From Alkanophaga liquidiphilum (lineage in GTDB: Archaea; Halobacteriota; Syntropharchaeia; Alkanophagales; B39-G2), in the NCBI GenBank assembly GCA_029259535.1, contig JAPHEF010000001.1, positions 62,001 to 126,000 on the forward strand: a stretch of 64,000 nucleotides of DNA, written 5' to 3'. A program made the translations under genes and the position numbers. Below are positions 44,627 through 53,230 of the stretch, in pieces. Numbering within the stretch: the first letter of the stretch is position 1; each line of letters begins with the position of its first letter. Under the pieces are notes generated by a model, which saw nothing but the letters and a program-made list of their open reading frames with translations, was not told the origin of the DNA and ran no database searches.

Positions 44627-45184
44627 TCACGCCGAGAAGCAAAGCTCGTAATAGGCGCACCGTCGGCAAATCGGCTTCCGCTCAGGCTTCGGCAGCCACC
44701 CACGCACAACACGCTTGATGTCTTCAAGCACCTTTTCAAGCTCCTTTTCAGCCTGTTTGTCGAGCGAAAGCTCTTTCTTCTTCCTGAGCTTCGGGTAGCT
44801 GATCACCGCCTTTACCCTCTCGATACCCTTCCTCTTTTTCAGGAAATAGAGGTAGTAAAGCGTTTGCATCTCATGAGCTTTCTCCATTTTATCGGACTTC
44901 TTCACCTCGTGGATCTCAAGGACTTCGCCGTTCTGCATGAAATCCACCGCTATCAAATCGTCAATAATCACGTTCTTCTCACGTCCCTCATAGCTGTATT
45001 CGTGCAGTAAGAAGCCCAACGCCACGAGGTCGGACTCCCGCTCCATCTGGATTCCGTGCGAGAACAGCCAGAGCTTCGTCCTGCACACGAAATAGTAGTT
45101 CACCTGCGTCCCCCTGACGAGAAGCTCGTGCTTCAGCTCCCGCTCCAGTTCCGGCTTTGATTCCAACCCCCGCTCGCCGTTCAT
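44627..45184 (-). CDS. cas4: CRISPR-associated exonuclease Cas4
   Basis: This 185-residue RecB-like nuclease trims prespacers and selects PAM-proximal ends during adaptation. Fe-S cysteines are visible as one N-terminal (YYFVCRTKLWLF) and three C-terminal (CRRCAYYELC). Nuclease motifs are DDLIAVDFM, EIHEVKKSDKM and HEMQTLYYLYFL. ATG 45184 overlaps the end of cas3 by 1-2 bp, while the longer frame to 45211 would overlap further. It belongs to the type I-D operon. Confidence 0.94.
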   Translation of the reverse strand: MNGERGLESKPELERELKHELLVRGTQVNYYFVCRTKLWLFSHGIQMERESDLVALGFLLHEYSYEGREKNVIIDDLIAVDFMQNGEVLEIHEVKKSDKMEKAHEMQTLYYLYFLKKRKGIERVKAVISYPKLRKKKELSLDKQAEKELEKVLEDIKRVVRGWLPKPERKPICRRCAYYELCFSA

Positions 45185-45185
45185 G

Positions 45186-47126
45186 TCAAAGGATGAAATC
45201 TTCGTCCGCAAGAACTTCTGTGACGATTAAGTCCTCGATCTCTATCCTCTTCTTGCTGTAAAGAGGCGCCAGCCCCCACAAGCATCCCGAAAGCCCCTCC
45301 GAAACCCTCGCATACGACAACCACCTTTCGAGCTTCTCCGAGTAGATGGATTCGATGTAGTCCGAATACAGAAACTTCATCCATTCGTTCCTGTCCACGC
45401 CTCCGATCTCCGCAAACTCCTCATAAGGGTCTTCAAGCAGAGAGGGCGTAACGACTCCATGCACCACCTTCTCTCTCCTTTCCCGCCAGTCCCCCACTAC
45501 AACTTCCCGCCTCTTCCGGTCTATCCTCTCAATGAAGGCGTTGTCAAGAATCCAGATGAGGTCGTATTCCGTCTCCTCGCCGCCGTAAATCACCTTCCAC
45601 CGCAGCGTGTCCCCTCTGAACCTCCTGAAAGAGTTTTTGAACGACCGCCACCATCTCCTCAGGCTTTCAGCAACGTCCTCGTCCACATTTTCTCCCTCTA
45701 AATACGCCTCGACCATGCTCTCGACCTTAAACATGAACTTCGAAAACGGGAAGCTCTCCTGCAACTTCCTGAGAACCTGCTCTCTCCCGTAGCTCCTCAG
45801 CGCCTTTGAAATCGACCAGAGGACGGCGCCCATGAACCTCGGAATTTTCTCCCTCTTCAGCTCCTTATCCCGAAAGGCTCTACTCACGGCGTCCGAAAAC
45901 TCATAATAGCTCAACTTCCGCCCATCAAACCCCCTCAGAGCCTCGACGACGCTCACGTGCGCCACGCAGTATATCTCGCTCCGCTCTCCCTCTCGCCCTA
46001 TCCTCCCAATTCTCTGCATGAAATTCCGCAGGTACCTCCCGGAATCGATGTATGCGAGGCAAACCGGGTAATTGACGCCCACCTCCGCCTTCGCCGTCGT
46101 GATGACTATGTCGTAGTCCGTAGGCTCGAACTCGAAGCCCTTTTGCCTCGTCTGGAGCCCCGTATTCACCCCTATTCGGGCGTCAGGAAACTCCGCACGT
46201 ATCTTCCTTTCCGCCAGCAAAGCCTCCCTCAAAGAGTCGAAAAGGAAGAAGGCTCTCTTGTTATCGTCCAGAGCCTCTGAGAGTCCCTCCTTTACCTCCT
46301 CTCTCAGACCGTCGCCCTCGAACAGCCATTTGTAAAGGGAGCCTTGCCTCGAAACCTCGATGAAATGAATTTCCTGCTCTCCTTGAACGGCGCGTCCCTC
46401 TCTCCCCACTTCTTGCCGCGCAAGCTCCCACTCTAACCCTTCCAAGTATTCAAACAAGACCCCCTCTGGTGTTGCGGAGGAGAAGAACCATTTGATGTCG
46501 AAAAATTCTCTAACCGACAGTAGCATCATCAGGACGTTGGCAATTTGCTCCTCATCGTAGAGATGGTATTCGTCGAAGACGATGTAGTCCAGCTTGTTGA
46601 AGAACTCCGTCCAGTCCGGGAAACTTAAGATGTAACGCTCCCTTCCGCTCCAGTCGGTATGGTAGCCGCCGTGAATGAGGAAATTTATGATGTCAGGATT
46701 CGTCACCACGACCTCCGCCGCCGTCACCCGCTCAAGCAACTCCTTTGCTCTTTCAATGCCGTGCCGCTCCAGCCTCTGCCCCGTCAGAATTTCGACTTTG
46801 ATGTATTTGTCGAGCGTCCTCGCCATGTCCTCGACGAGCGCATTGGTGGGAGCGACAATTAGCCCCCGCCTCGGCATCAAATCTTCTTTGGAGCGGAGAG
46901 AGGGCAGCATGAAGGCGAACGTCTTGCCGGCGCCCGTCGGCGCAACGACTACCGTCACCTCCTTCCGCTCGCTCAAATCCGAATAGAACACCTCTTGAAA
47001 CTTGTGAAGCCGGAGCATGTCTCCGCCAAGCTCGATCTGAACGCTCCCGAACGGAATCCTTTTCTCCTCGACCGTGACGGTGACGGACTCCGAAGCTGGA
47101 GCTGTATCTGAAGGCGAGCCGCTCAT
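45186..47126 (-). CDS. cas3: Cas3' helicase, type I-D
   Basis: This 646-residue superfamily 2 helicase has Walker A VAPTGAGKT (residues 61-69), the DEYH box in DYIVFDEYHLYDEEQ, motif III SSATPEG and motif VI QRIGRIGREG. There is no HD nuclease domain. In type I-D the HD lies in Cas10d, which fits here. It unwinds target DNA after recruitment by the I-D Cascade. The start codon overlaps the csc1 stop as ATGA. The N-terminal ~25 residues are low complexity. Confidence 0.95.
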   Translation of the reverse strand: MSGSPSDTAPASESVTVTVEEKRIPFGSVQIELGGDMLRLHKFQEVFYSDLSERKEVTVVVAPTGAGKTFAFMLPSLRSKEDLMPRRGLIVAPTNALVEDMARTLDKYIKVEILTGQRLERHGIERAKELLERVTAAEVVVTNPDIINFLIHGGYHTDWSGRERYILSFPDWTEFFNKLDYIVFDEYHLYDEEQIANVLMMLLSVREFFDIKWFFSSATPEGVLFEYLEGLEWELARQEVGREGRAVQGEQEIHFIEVSRQGSLYKWLFEGDGLREEVKEGLSEALDDNKRAFFLFDSLREALLAERKIRAEFPDARIGVNTGLQTRQKGFEFEPTDYDIVITTAKAEVGVNYPVCLAYIDSGRYLRNFMQRIGRIGREGERSEIYCVAHVSVVEALRGFDGRKLSYYEFSDAVSRAFRDKELKREKIPRFMGAVLWSISKALRSYGREQVLRKLQESFPFSKFMFKVESMVEAYLEGENVDEDVAESLRRWWRSFKNSFRRFRGDTLRWKVIYGGEETEYDLIWILDNAFIERIDRKRREVVVGDWRERREKVVHGVVTPSLLEDPYEEFAEIGGVDRNEWMKFLYSDYIESIYSEKLERWLSYARVSEGLSGCLWGLAPLYSKKRIEIEDLIVTEVLADEDFIL

Positions 47127-47767
47127 CCGAAAAGCCTCCTCTCTAAACGCTCCAAATCTTCCTCTCCCAACCCCTTTACCAAAATGTACTGCGCCAAGAC
47201 GGGCTCGAACGTTAGTCCATCTCTCACCTCAAGCTCCTCACCGAAGAGCTTCAGCACGTATATGTTCATCCAAGCTTCCTTCTCAAGCTTATCAACACGC
47301 TCTAACAGCAGCAAGCACTCCCTCCCGTTGCCCACTCTCAGGGTGAAGCGTTCTGGTAACTCTAAATCGCCAAGTAGGGAAGCTTGAAACGTCGAACCCC
47401 CCTCTATCCCTTGAACGAGCCTGAAATCCTTATAGAGGGGCTGGTTACCCCCTCCTTTGAGAGCGACGAGCGTCGAGAAGCTCCTTGCCCCGTCGTTCCC
47501 GAAGCTACTGCTGTTTGCGAAGATGCGCGTCCTCCTGAAGTTGAGGGGGCGAGCGACGCTCCAGAGGAAGCCAAGACGCTTGAGCTCCTCGTATTCGGGC
47601 TTCTCCTTCATCAAATAGGTCAATTCCCTATCTTTGCAGAAGGCGAAGTTCGTGGCGTATGTCAGGGCGAGGTCGCCGATGAATGGCGAGGTTGAAGCCA
47701 CGCCGCTTTCAGTCCTCGTGTAGTAAAAAAGAGGAGATAGGAGGGTTATTTTGAAGTGCTCGACCAT
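47123..47767 (-). CDS. csc1: Csc1 (Cas5d), type I-D Cascade subunit
   Basis: This 214-residue Cas5-family protein of type I-D has the Csc1 features ITLLSPLFYYTRTESGV, STSPFIGDLALTYATNFA and LVALKGGGNQPLYKDFRLVQ. It binds the crRNA 5' handle. The ATG at 47767 follows the csc2 stop by 13 bp with a GGTGAGCGGGAG stretch upstream. An extended frame to 47800 would overlap csc2. Confidence 0.92.
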   Translation of the reverse strand: MVEHFKITLLSPLFYYTRTESGVASTSPFIGDLALTYATNFAFCKDRELTYLMKEKPEYEELKRLGFLWSVARPLNFRRTRIFANSSSFGNDGARSFSTLVALKGGGNQPLYKDFRLVQGIEGGSTFQASLLGDLELPERFTLRVGNGRECLLLLERVDKLEKEAWMNIYVLKLFGEELEVRDGLTFEPVLAQYILVKGLGEEDLERLERRLFG

Positions 47768-47780
47768 CTCCCGCTCACCT

Positions 47781-48833
47781 CTAGAGGCTGAGCCTCTCAA
47801 GGTATTCGCCGATGTTACCCTCTTTCACCACCTTGCACTCGACCAAGTAGCGGATGGAGTCGTCGAGAAGCCTGAGATACAGCTGCTTCAGCTTTTCCTC
47901 CTCTTTCAGCAGGTTTAAGAGTGTTTCCGTCAACTTTTCCACCTGCTCGCCCTCCAAAACTCTCTGTGAGCACTCCTTGAGCTTCCCAACACAGTAGTCA
48001 ACTACGGTTTCGAGACTCACTTCGCCGCCGCCCCACTCCTTCGTCAGCAGGTAAGAACTTATTGGAGGCTCAAACTGGTCGAGAGCGATGGCGACGACGT
48101 GATTCCGCACGTTCGCGTCCATGACGTTGCTCTGCGCTCCGTATCTCGTCGTTTTCAGGATGGAAAGCATGACGTGCGCAAAGGCTTCGGGCGTCACGTC
48201 TGGGAATGTGACGAACTGCGGGAAGAAGGCTCCGGGCTTCACGTATTGGACATCGAAGAGCGTTTCTCGGTGCTCACCCCGCTCCTTGTCCCACATCGTC
48301 CCCTCCTCGCTCAGGGCGTTGTGCGTCAGCTCCTCGGTAATTTCAGCCTTGTCCCTGAGCGAGTAGCTCCACTCGTAGATGACCCTTGCGGGAAGCCCGA
48401 CAGCCTCGCCGCCCTCCTCGGTGATGCTGTCGCCGAATGTTAACGAGTTCGGATTTGCAAGCTGCACCCGCTCCTTTGTCAGATTATACTCGACTGCGGG
48501 GTCCACGATCCCTAACTTCCTGCACAGCAGGAGCCCCGTGAGCTTCTCCCTCGACTTCAATTTCCTCGACGGGATGACAACAACCTCCCTGTCACCAACT
48601 TCCGTGCTTACCACCTCATCAGGCTCCGTCGAGCGATTTATCAAGTATCCGACCGTCTCTCTCACTAAAAGCACCTTTATGACGTTCGGCGTCCTCTTTC
48701 CGAAACGCTCTTGGAAGAACTCTCTTGGAATCGTCTGGTAGAGGCTTTCTCTGAAGTCCCGGACGACGTCCTCATCGTATTCCACGAACGCCCTTTCAAC
48801 AACCCCCGCAGCGCTACCCCTCCTGCGTGGCAA
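47781..48833 (-). CDS. csc2: Csc2 (Cas7d), type I-D Cascade backbone
   Basis: The protein is up to 350 residues, with Csc2 family blocks VIKVLLVRETVGYLINRSTE, IPSRKLKSREKLTGLLLCRK and NPSGDSITEE-like ANPSLTFGDSITEEGG (read as ANPNSLTFGDSITEEGG). HVMLSILKTTRYGAQSNVMD also matches. It polymerises along the crRNA. The start is uncertain: the frame opens at TTG 48833 inside the end of cas10d, and the AGGAGGGG near 48815-48822 lies just inside that frame. A GTG at 48782 is a shorter option, but its spacing to the purine run is long. Confidence 0.92.
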   Translation of the reverse strand: MPRRRGSAAGVVERAFVEYDEDVVRDFRESLYQTIPREFFQERFGKRTPNVIKVLLVRETVGYLINRSTEPDEVVSTEVGDREVVVIPSRKLKSREKLTGLLLCRKLGIVDPAVEYNLTKERVQLANPNSLTFGDSITEEGGEAVGLPARVIYEWSYSLRDKAEITEELTHNALSEEGTMWDKERGEHRETLFDVQYVKPGAFFPQFVTFPDVTPEAFAHVMLSILKTTRYGAQSNVMDANVRNHVVAIALDQFEPPISSYLLTKEWGGGEVSLETVVDYCVGKLKECSQRVLEGEQVEKLTETLLNLLKEEEKLKQLYLRLLDDSIRYLVECKVVKEGNIGEYLERLSL

Positions 48834-51462
48834 CTCCGCTCACCTCCTCAGCAGCTCTCTCCCTCCACTCAGCCCACCGCTCATCGGATTTCTTTGCATA
48901 CTCGAAGGCGAAGCCATAAGTCCAGTAGCGAAGTTCGTTCTTCGATGGAAGTCTGCCCTGCCAAATCTTCTCGTAAAGCTCCTCGTAGAACGCCTTGCAG
49001 AATTTCTCGACGGCGTCTCTCCGCCCGAACCTCGTCTTCCTCTCGATTACTCCTGCCATCAGGGAAATCACGTCCCCCTTCCCGAGATTCCGCCGAATCC
49101 CGTGCTTCAGCCCCTCAAACGCCGCCCTGAACAGCCATGTCTGCTTGGAGCCGCTGCGCCCACTCCACTTGATGTCCGCCGCCAGTTCAGCTAACTTCTC
49201 AAGTACTCCCATCTTCTCACCTCCCACACGCTCGAAAACGAGCATAAGGCCATCTTCATGCGCTCTAACAAACCCCTCCCGTGAGCGGTCATCCAACCTA
49301 TACAGGTAAAAGAAGAACGCTAAGCCCTGCGGCTCCGCCGAATAATCATTAAGCATCCTCAGAAGCTCGTTTTGATAATTCCTGCCGCCCACCCGTTGCG
49401 CAAGCCTCCTTAAAAGCTCATACTCCCTTTCAACCGCCTCCACCTCGTCCAGCCTTATTTCGTCCCAGCCAAGCCTCTTTAGCGCCTTCGGGGCGTAGTC
49501 AAAGGTCAAGGTCGCCCTCTTAACTCTGTCCGGGTTCATCGCATACGTCAGATAAACCTTGAAGCCCGTATCCTTTACAAAGCTCAGAAGCGTGCGAAAA
49601 TGACGAGCCAAGAACTCAGCATCGCCCCCTATCGCTAACGGAGCCATCAGAAAGGGCGCAAGGTCTTCCGGGAGGTCTGCAGGGTCAAAACCGTAAACAA
49701 ACTTGCACATAGACCTAAAAGGGTCGAAAAAGCGTCCTAAGCCCCCGAATATCTCCGTTACTCTCTTCGTCACGCCCCCGACGTTCACAAGCGGGATAGT
49801 GTAATCGTAGGCGTCCACGTAAACCGTGTAAACCTCCTTACCCTGCCCGAAGGCGAGCCTTCTGAGCATGATTTCCGCCAAGCATGTCCCGCAAATACGT
49901 TTCTCCCAGTTTTTTATGGAGACGACGGTGCGGTTCGTGAAGCCACGAGGAGAGAAGCCGAAAGCCACATCGTCCCTCGCCGCAACGCCCGCCTCACCCC
50001 CGCAGAGACAGCACATGTTGCGCTTGTCCGCCAAGCTCCTCGGCTCAAGCCTCGAAAGCAGCGGCTCGCCGTCAATATAAGCAAAGTTCAGAACCTCCCT
50101 GAAGACTTTGCGAAAACTCACCTGCTCCCCCTCATAATTTTTCTCCAGCAGCTCCCTGAGCTTCGTGATAAGCTCGTCCTTGACCTCCGCACCCAACCTC
50201 TTGGTCGCCCCTACGAGCTTCACGTAATTCTTCAACCCTGTGTCACGCCTCCCTAAAATCTCGGCGGCGTTCGGTAGAAAACTTAAGTCTAAGTCGGAGA
50301 AGTAAGCCTCCTCAGCCTCCCTTTTCAGCCTTTCGACCTCCCTACTGTCGACGGAAAGTTGCAGTATTAGCTTAAGAAGCACGAAAATTTCGAACTTCTC
50401 GGCGTCGAACTTTTCGATCTCCTTGCTAATTGCCTCCTTTAACCGCTCGTCCCTCGAAATACCGTAGTAAAGTGCTTCTTTATTCCTGAGAAGCCTCTCA
50501 AGGAACCTTGCCACGTTTTCCTTGCTTGGCTCAACGAGCCTGAAGACTCCAAGCTGTGCCTTCTGCCTATCGATTTTCACCAACTCTTCCATCCGCTCCA
50601 GAATTTTCGCCTCCAACTCTCCTGCAAGCTCCTCAACAGCCCCCTCAAGAAACTCCCTGCTTAAGGGCTCGCCGAGCCAGATGAAGCCCCGTGGCGACAC
50701 GAGCAGAAGCTTTCCGGAAACTCGCCTCATGATTCCTTCCAGCAAGAACCTCGTAATCAACTCGTAAGGGGTGTCCTCAAAGTGGAAGGAGTGGACCCCA
50801 TCGAAGTGTCTCTTAAGCCTTTTATGAAGCTCTCGGGACGTCTCAGCAAAGGATTCGGTTGGAGGGAGGGAAATTGTGTCTGCGAGGTGCACGACATTCT
50901 GCAAGTATTCCCTGACCACCCTGTCGAGTCCTCGTCTCCGAGGTAATGAGACGGTGATTTCCCGATCAGTGTATCTCGTTCTGTCTTCCGTGCTGAGAAC
51001 TAAGTAGCGGACGATGTTCTTTTCCTCCTCGGAAAGTTCTATACCGAGCCGCCTGATAACCTCAGAAAGCCTTTCAAGCGCCTCTCTCAGGTCGGTCGTT
51101 CCGAAGAGCTTGTTGATGTCGTGAAGGGCGATAGAGAGCATTGCGCACCTCACAAGCATCTGAAGGTCCGCATCTCCGCTCAACAAAAGCCCTGACAGCT
51201 CCCTGCTTTTGAGAAGTTTCTGCTCTAAAAGGAGCATGGCAGCGGGTATGCCGTTCAGAATATGCATCGGGTAGCTCATGTCTGGATACTCGCGGAAGCC
51301 GAAGCCGCCCTTTGCTGAGATGAGCCGAAACTCCTCGAAAAGTCTCGGGAAAACTTCGTTAAGAAACCGCCGCACCTCCTCCTTAAAGGGCTGCGTCTCA
51401 AAAACCTCCTCCACCTTGACCCTAATCCTCGGTCTCCGCCGCTCCTCGGACACTTCACCCAC
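48814..51462 (-). CDS. cas10d: Cas10d (Csc3), type I-D large subunit with HD nuclease
   Basis: The 882-residue protein is the signature protein of subtype I-D. The N-terminal HD domain reads YPMHILNGIPAAMLLLEQ and later MLSIALHDINKLFG (H114/D115). A zinc finger with NMCCLCGGE (about residue 484) and RICGTCLAEIM (about 525) follows, and then a long Cas8/Cas10-like C-terminal region. It recognises the PAM and supplies the nuclease activity that Cas3' lacks. It is the first gene of the leftward cas operon, 57 bp from the divergent csa3, with a TATA box between them. Confidence 0.95.
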   Translation of the reverse strand: MGEVSEERRRPRIRVKVEEVFETQPFKEEVRRFLNEVFPRLFEEFRLISAKGGFGFREYPDMSYPMHILNGIPAAMLLLEQKLLKSRELSGLLLSGDADLQMLVRCAMLSIALHDINKLFGTTDLREALERLSEVIRRLGIELSEEEKNIVRYLVLSTEDRTRYTDREITVSLPRRRGLDRVVREYLQNVVHLADTISLPPTESFAETSRELHKRLKRHFDGVHSFHFEDTPYELITRFLLEGIMRRVSGKLLLVSPRGFIWLGEPLSREFLEGAVEELAGELEAKILERMEELVKIDRQKAQLGVFRLVEPSKENVARFLERLLRNKEALYYGISRDERLKEAISKEIEKFDAEKFEIFVLLKLILQLSVDSREVERLKREAEEAYFSDLDLSFLPNAAEILGRRDTGLKNYVKLVGATKRLGAEVKDELITKLRELLEKNYEGEQVSFRKVFREVLNFAYIDGEPLLSRLEPRSLADKRNMCCLCGGEAGVAARDDVAFGFSPRGFTNRTVVSIKNWEKRICGTCLAEIMLRRLAFGQGKEVYTVYVDAYDYTIPLVNVGGVTKRVTEIFGGLGRFFDPFRSMCKFVYGFDPADLPEDLAPFLMAPLAIGGDAEFLARHFRTLLSFVKDTGFKVYLTYAMNPDRVKRATLTFDYAPKALKRLGWDEIRLDEVEAVEREYELLRRLAQRVGGRNYQNELLRMLNDYSAEPQGLAFFFYLYRLDDRSREGFVRAHEDGLMLVFERVGGEKMGVLEKLAELAADIKWSGRSGSKQTWLFRAAFEGLKHGIRRNLGKGDVISLMAGVIERKTRFGRRDAVEKFCKAFYEELYEKIWQGRLPSKNELRYWTYGFAFEYAKKSDERWAEWRERAAEEVSGVATQEG

Positions 51463-51483
51463 CTAACCCTACTTTCCATTACC

Positions 51484-51493
51484 TATATAAATT
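51484..51493. promoter_or_regulatory. Bidirectional TATA box and CTTAAC dyad between csa3 and cas10d
   Basis: TATATAAATT is centred in the 57-bp spacer and sits about 25-35 bp from both start codons, reading as TTTATATAG for cas10d. Toward csa3 there is an inverted repeat CTTAAC-N6-GTTAAG (51501-51518) ending 1 bp before the csa3 ATG, and a preceding TTAACCCTTAAC. The dyad is a candidate operator for Csa3 autoregulation. Confidence 0.6.
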
Positions 51494-51519
51494 ATTAACC
51501 CTTAACCTAAAAGTTAAGT

Positions 51520-52110
51520 ATGAGACCGGCGCACGTCATCGTCATCGGTTTCCACGCCGCCCACATCTACAAGCCGCTCGTCGAGTTCGGCGCCTCGAAG
51601 GTCGTCTTAGTTTACTCCACCAAGGAGGAGGTCGAAGGGAGAGTCGCTGATGCGCTCGCGGAGGCTCGCCGCCTTTTCTCCGGCTTAGGTCTGCCGTATG
51701 AGGAGCTAAAGCTCGAAGCTTACGAGTTCGAGCAGAACGTCGAGCTCCTGCGGAAGGTCATCAGGCGGGAGCGGCAAGTTATCGTCAACCTCACCGGCGG
51801 GCGGAAGATAACGTCGTTCGCCCTCCTCTACGCTGCACTCCTCGAGCCCGAGCATGTGAAAGCCATCGTTTACGTAAGCGAGGACGACGAAATCATACGA
51901 CTACCGAAGTTCCTGCCGAGCGTGAGCATCACGCCCTCCGAGCGCAAAGTCTTGAACGTCCTTGGTAAGGGGAAGTGCGTCTCCGAAATAGCCGAAAAGC
52001 TTGATATATCCCTGCCAGCGGCAATAAAGCTTGTCGGCAGCCTCGAGAGGAAGGGATTAGTAAGAAGCGAGCGAGTGGGGCGGAAAAGATTAGTCATGCC
52101 GCTTTTCTGA
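51520..52110 (+). CDS. csa3: Csa3-type CARF-HTH regulator
   Basis: This 196-residue protein has an N-terminal CARF domain of Rossmann type (HVIVIGFHAAHIYKPL, VNLTGGRKITSFALLYAALL) expected to bind cyclic oligoadenylate or a related ligand. A C-terminal winged helix follows (VLGKGKCVSEIAEKLDISLP, KLVGSLERKGLVRSERV). Csa3 proteins activate adaptation and effector cas genes and crRNA transcription in Sulfolobus. No Cas10 cyclase with a GGDD motif is visible in the window, so the ligand source is unclear. It is divergent from cas10d and overlaps cas6 tail-to-tail by 21 bp. Confidence 0.92.
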   Translation: MRPAHVIVIGFHAAHIYKPLVEFGASKVVLVYSTKEEVEGRVADALAEARRLFSGLGLPYEELKLEAYEFEQNVELLRKVIRRERQVIVNLTGGRKITSFALLYAALLEPEHVKAIVYVSEDDEIIRLPKFLPSVSITPSERKVLNVLGKGKCVSEIAEKLDISLPAAIKLVGSLERKGLVRSERVGRKRLVMPLF

Positions 52111-52836
52111 TGTCTGCTGACGCCCCTTAACAACCTCCACCATCCCGAAGCCCATGGAGTTTTTCTCGCCGAAGCCAGCCTCATATCCGAACTTGAGAAG
52201 GGCAGGGTCGCCACGTGCGACGAAGCTCATCATCGTGCCCCGATGCCACGTATTTTTAATTTGCGTTCTGACGAGCTTTGCCGCCCCCCTCGGCTCCACT
52301 TGGAAGTCCCCGCTCGGCGGCGTCCCGTAGAAATCCTCATACTTCCCCAAAAGGTTTTTGCGGAGGTTTTCGTAGAACTTCCGTTCCGACGGATATAGGT
52401 CCCAAGTTTTGCGCCGCCCATCGGCATCGACGACAGTCCGCACCACGATGGGCGACAGCGTTCTGAACACCACCTCACTTCCAATTTCGGGCGTTTTCAG
52501 CGTCTCGATACGTTCCACGACGAACCTCGCATTTGTGATTTGAAACTCCGGCTCTCCGAGGACGCCTTCGACGAACGCCGAGACCACGCTCGCCTTCGGC
52601 GACGAAAAGAGGAAGCGGCAGTCCTTCAGCCAGAGTTTGTCCTGCACGACCCTGCGGAAGCCTTCGGGGAACAGCCGTGAGAACGTGAAAAACTTAAAGC
52701 GCTGTTGGCGGCTGTGCAAGCCGAGCTCCGGGCGCACGCTCATAATCTTTCGATAAATGGCACTGGCTACCATGTAATTGTAGTTCAACGGTAGCTTCTG
52801 AATACGCTCCGAGCGTAAGCTCACTCTGACCCGCAT
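52090..52836 (-). CDS. cas6: Cas6 crRNA-processing endoribonuclease
   Basis: This 248-residue tandem ferredoxin-fold RNase cuts pre-crRNA within repeats, leaving the ATTGAAA-ended 5' handle. It opens MRVRVSLRSERIQKLPLNYN and the C-terminal glycine-rich loop reads GFGEKNSMGFGMVEV. It is the only Cas6 in the window, so both the I-D and the type IV-like complexes probably use its products. ATG 52836 is chosen; an upstream ATG at 52851 would overlap the tatC remnant. It ends 21 bp inside the 3' end of csa3 on the opposite strand. Confidence 0.94.
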   Translation of the reverse strand: MRVRVSLRSERIQKLPLNYNYMVASAIYRKIMSVRPELGLHSRQQRFKFFTFSRLFPEGFRRVVQDKLWLKDCRFLFSSPKASVVSAFVEGVLGEPEFQITNARFVVERIETLKTPEIGSEVVFRTLSPIVVRTVVDADGRRKTWDLYPSERKFYENLRKNLLGKYEDFYGTPPSGDFQVEPRGAAKLVRTQIKNTWHRGTMMSFVARGDPALLKFGYEAGFGEKNSMGFGMVEVVKGRQQTSEKRHD

Positions 52837-52847
52837 TCTTCCCCCAT

Positions 52848-53120
52848 TCAAACTTTAAGAGGAACATACATTTCCTGCCGCCTCGCAGTGATGCTGGCGG
52901 CGACGATGCCCACCTCGTAAAACGCAATGAGCGGACCGGCGACGCCCGCCTGTCTGAAGACGTCGGGCGGCGTGAAGAGAGCGGCGAGCGTGAAGATTGC
53001 CACACATTCGTGCTTGCGGAACTTTTTGAGCGTCTCCGAAATGAGCATGACGCCTTCGGGCAGCAAATCCCCCTTTATCCGCAGGATGACGTGATTCATG
53101 AGCGGGAAGGATACGCACAT
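52848..53120 (-). pseudogene. tatC: Truncated TatC, C-terminal fragment
   Basis: The 90-residue frame encodes the last part of TatC, the Tat translocon receptor. KKFRKHECVAIFTLAALFTP followed by PDVFRQAGVAGPLIAFYEVG matches transmembrane helices 5-6 and the conserved TPPD and YE motifs. The preceding ~150 residues of TatC, including the signal-binding N-terminus, are missing. Upstream lies AT-rich DNA with a CRISPR-like duplicated 30-mer starting at 53135. The fragment cannot make a working TatC. It abuts the cas6 start. Confidence 0.75.
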
Positions 53121-53134
53121 GCCTCCTAATTATG

Positions 53135-53230
53135 CTTAAAATAATCATAAGCTTCTTCTTAATTACAAACTTGTGGTCATTAACATTCACATCATTCAGA
53201 CTTAAAATAATCATAAGCTTCTTCTTAATT
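53135..53230. repeat. Orphan repeat-spacer-repeat unit A (30-36-30)
   Basis: A 30-nt sequence beginning CTTAAAATAATC and ending TTCTTCTTAATT occurs twice, identically, at 53135-53164 and 53201-53230. The two copies are separated by 36 nt of unrelated sequence, and flanks outside the two copies differ. The dimensions equal those of the main arrays (30-nt repeat, ~36-nt spacer), but the repeat sequence is unrelated. This is what an off-target Cas1-Cas2 insertion with target duplication would leave. Confidence 0.85.
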
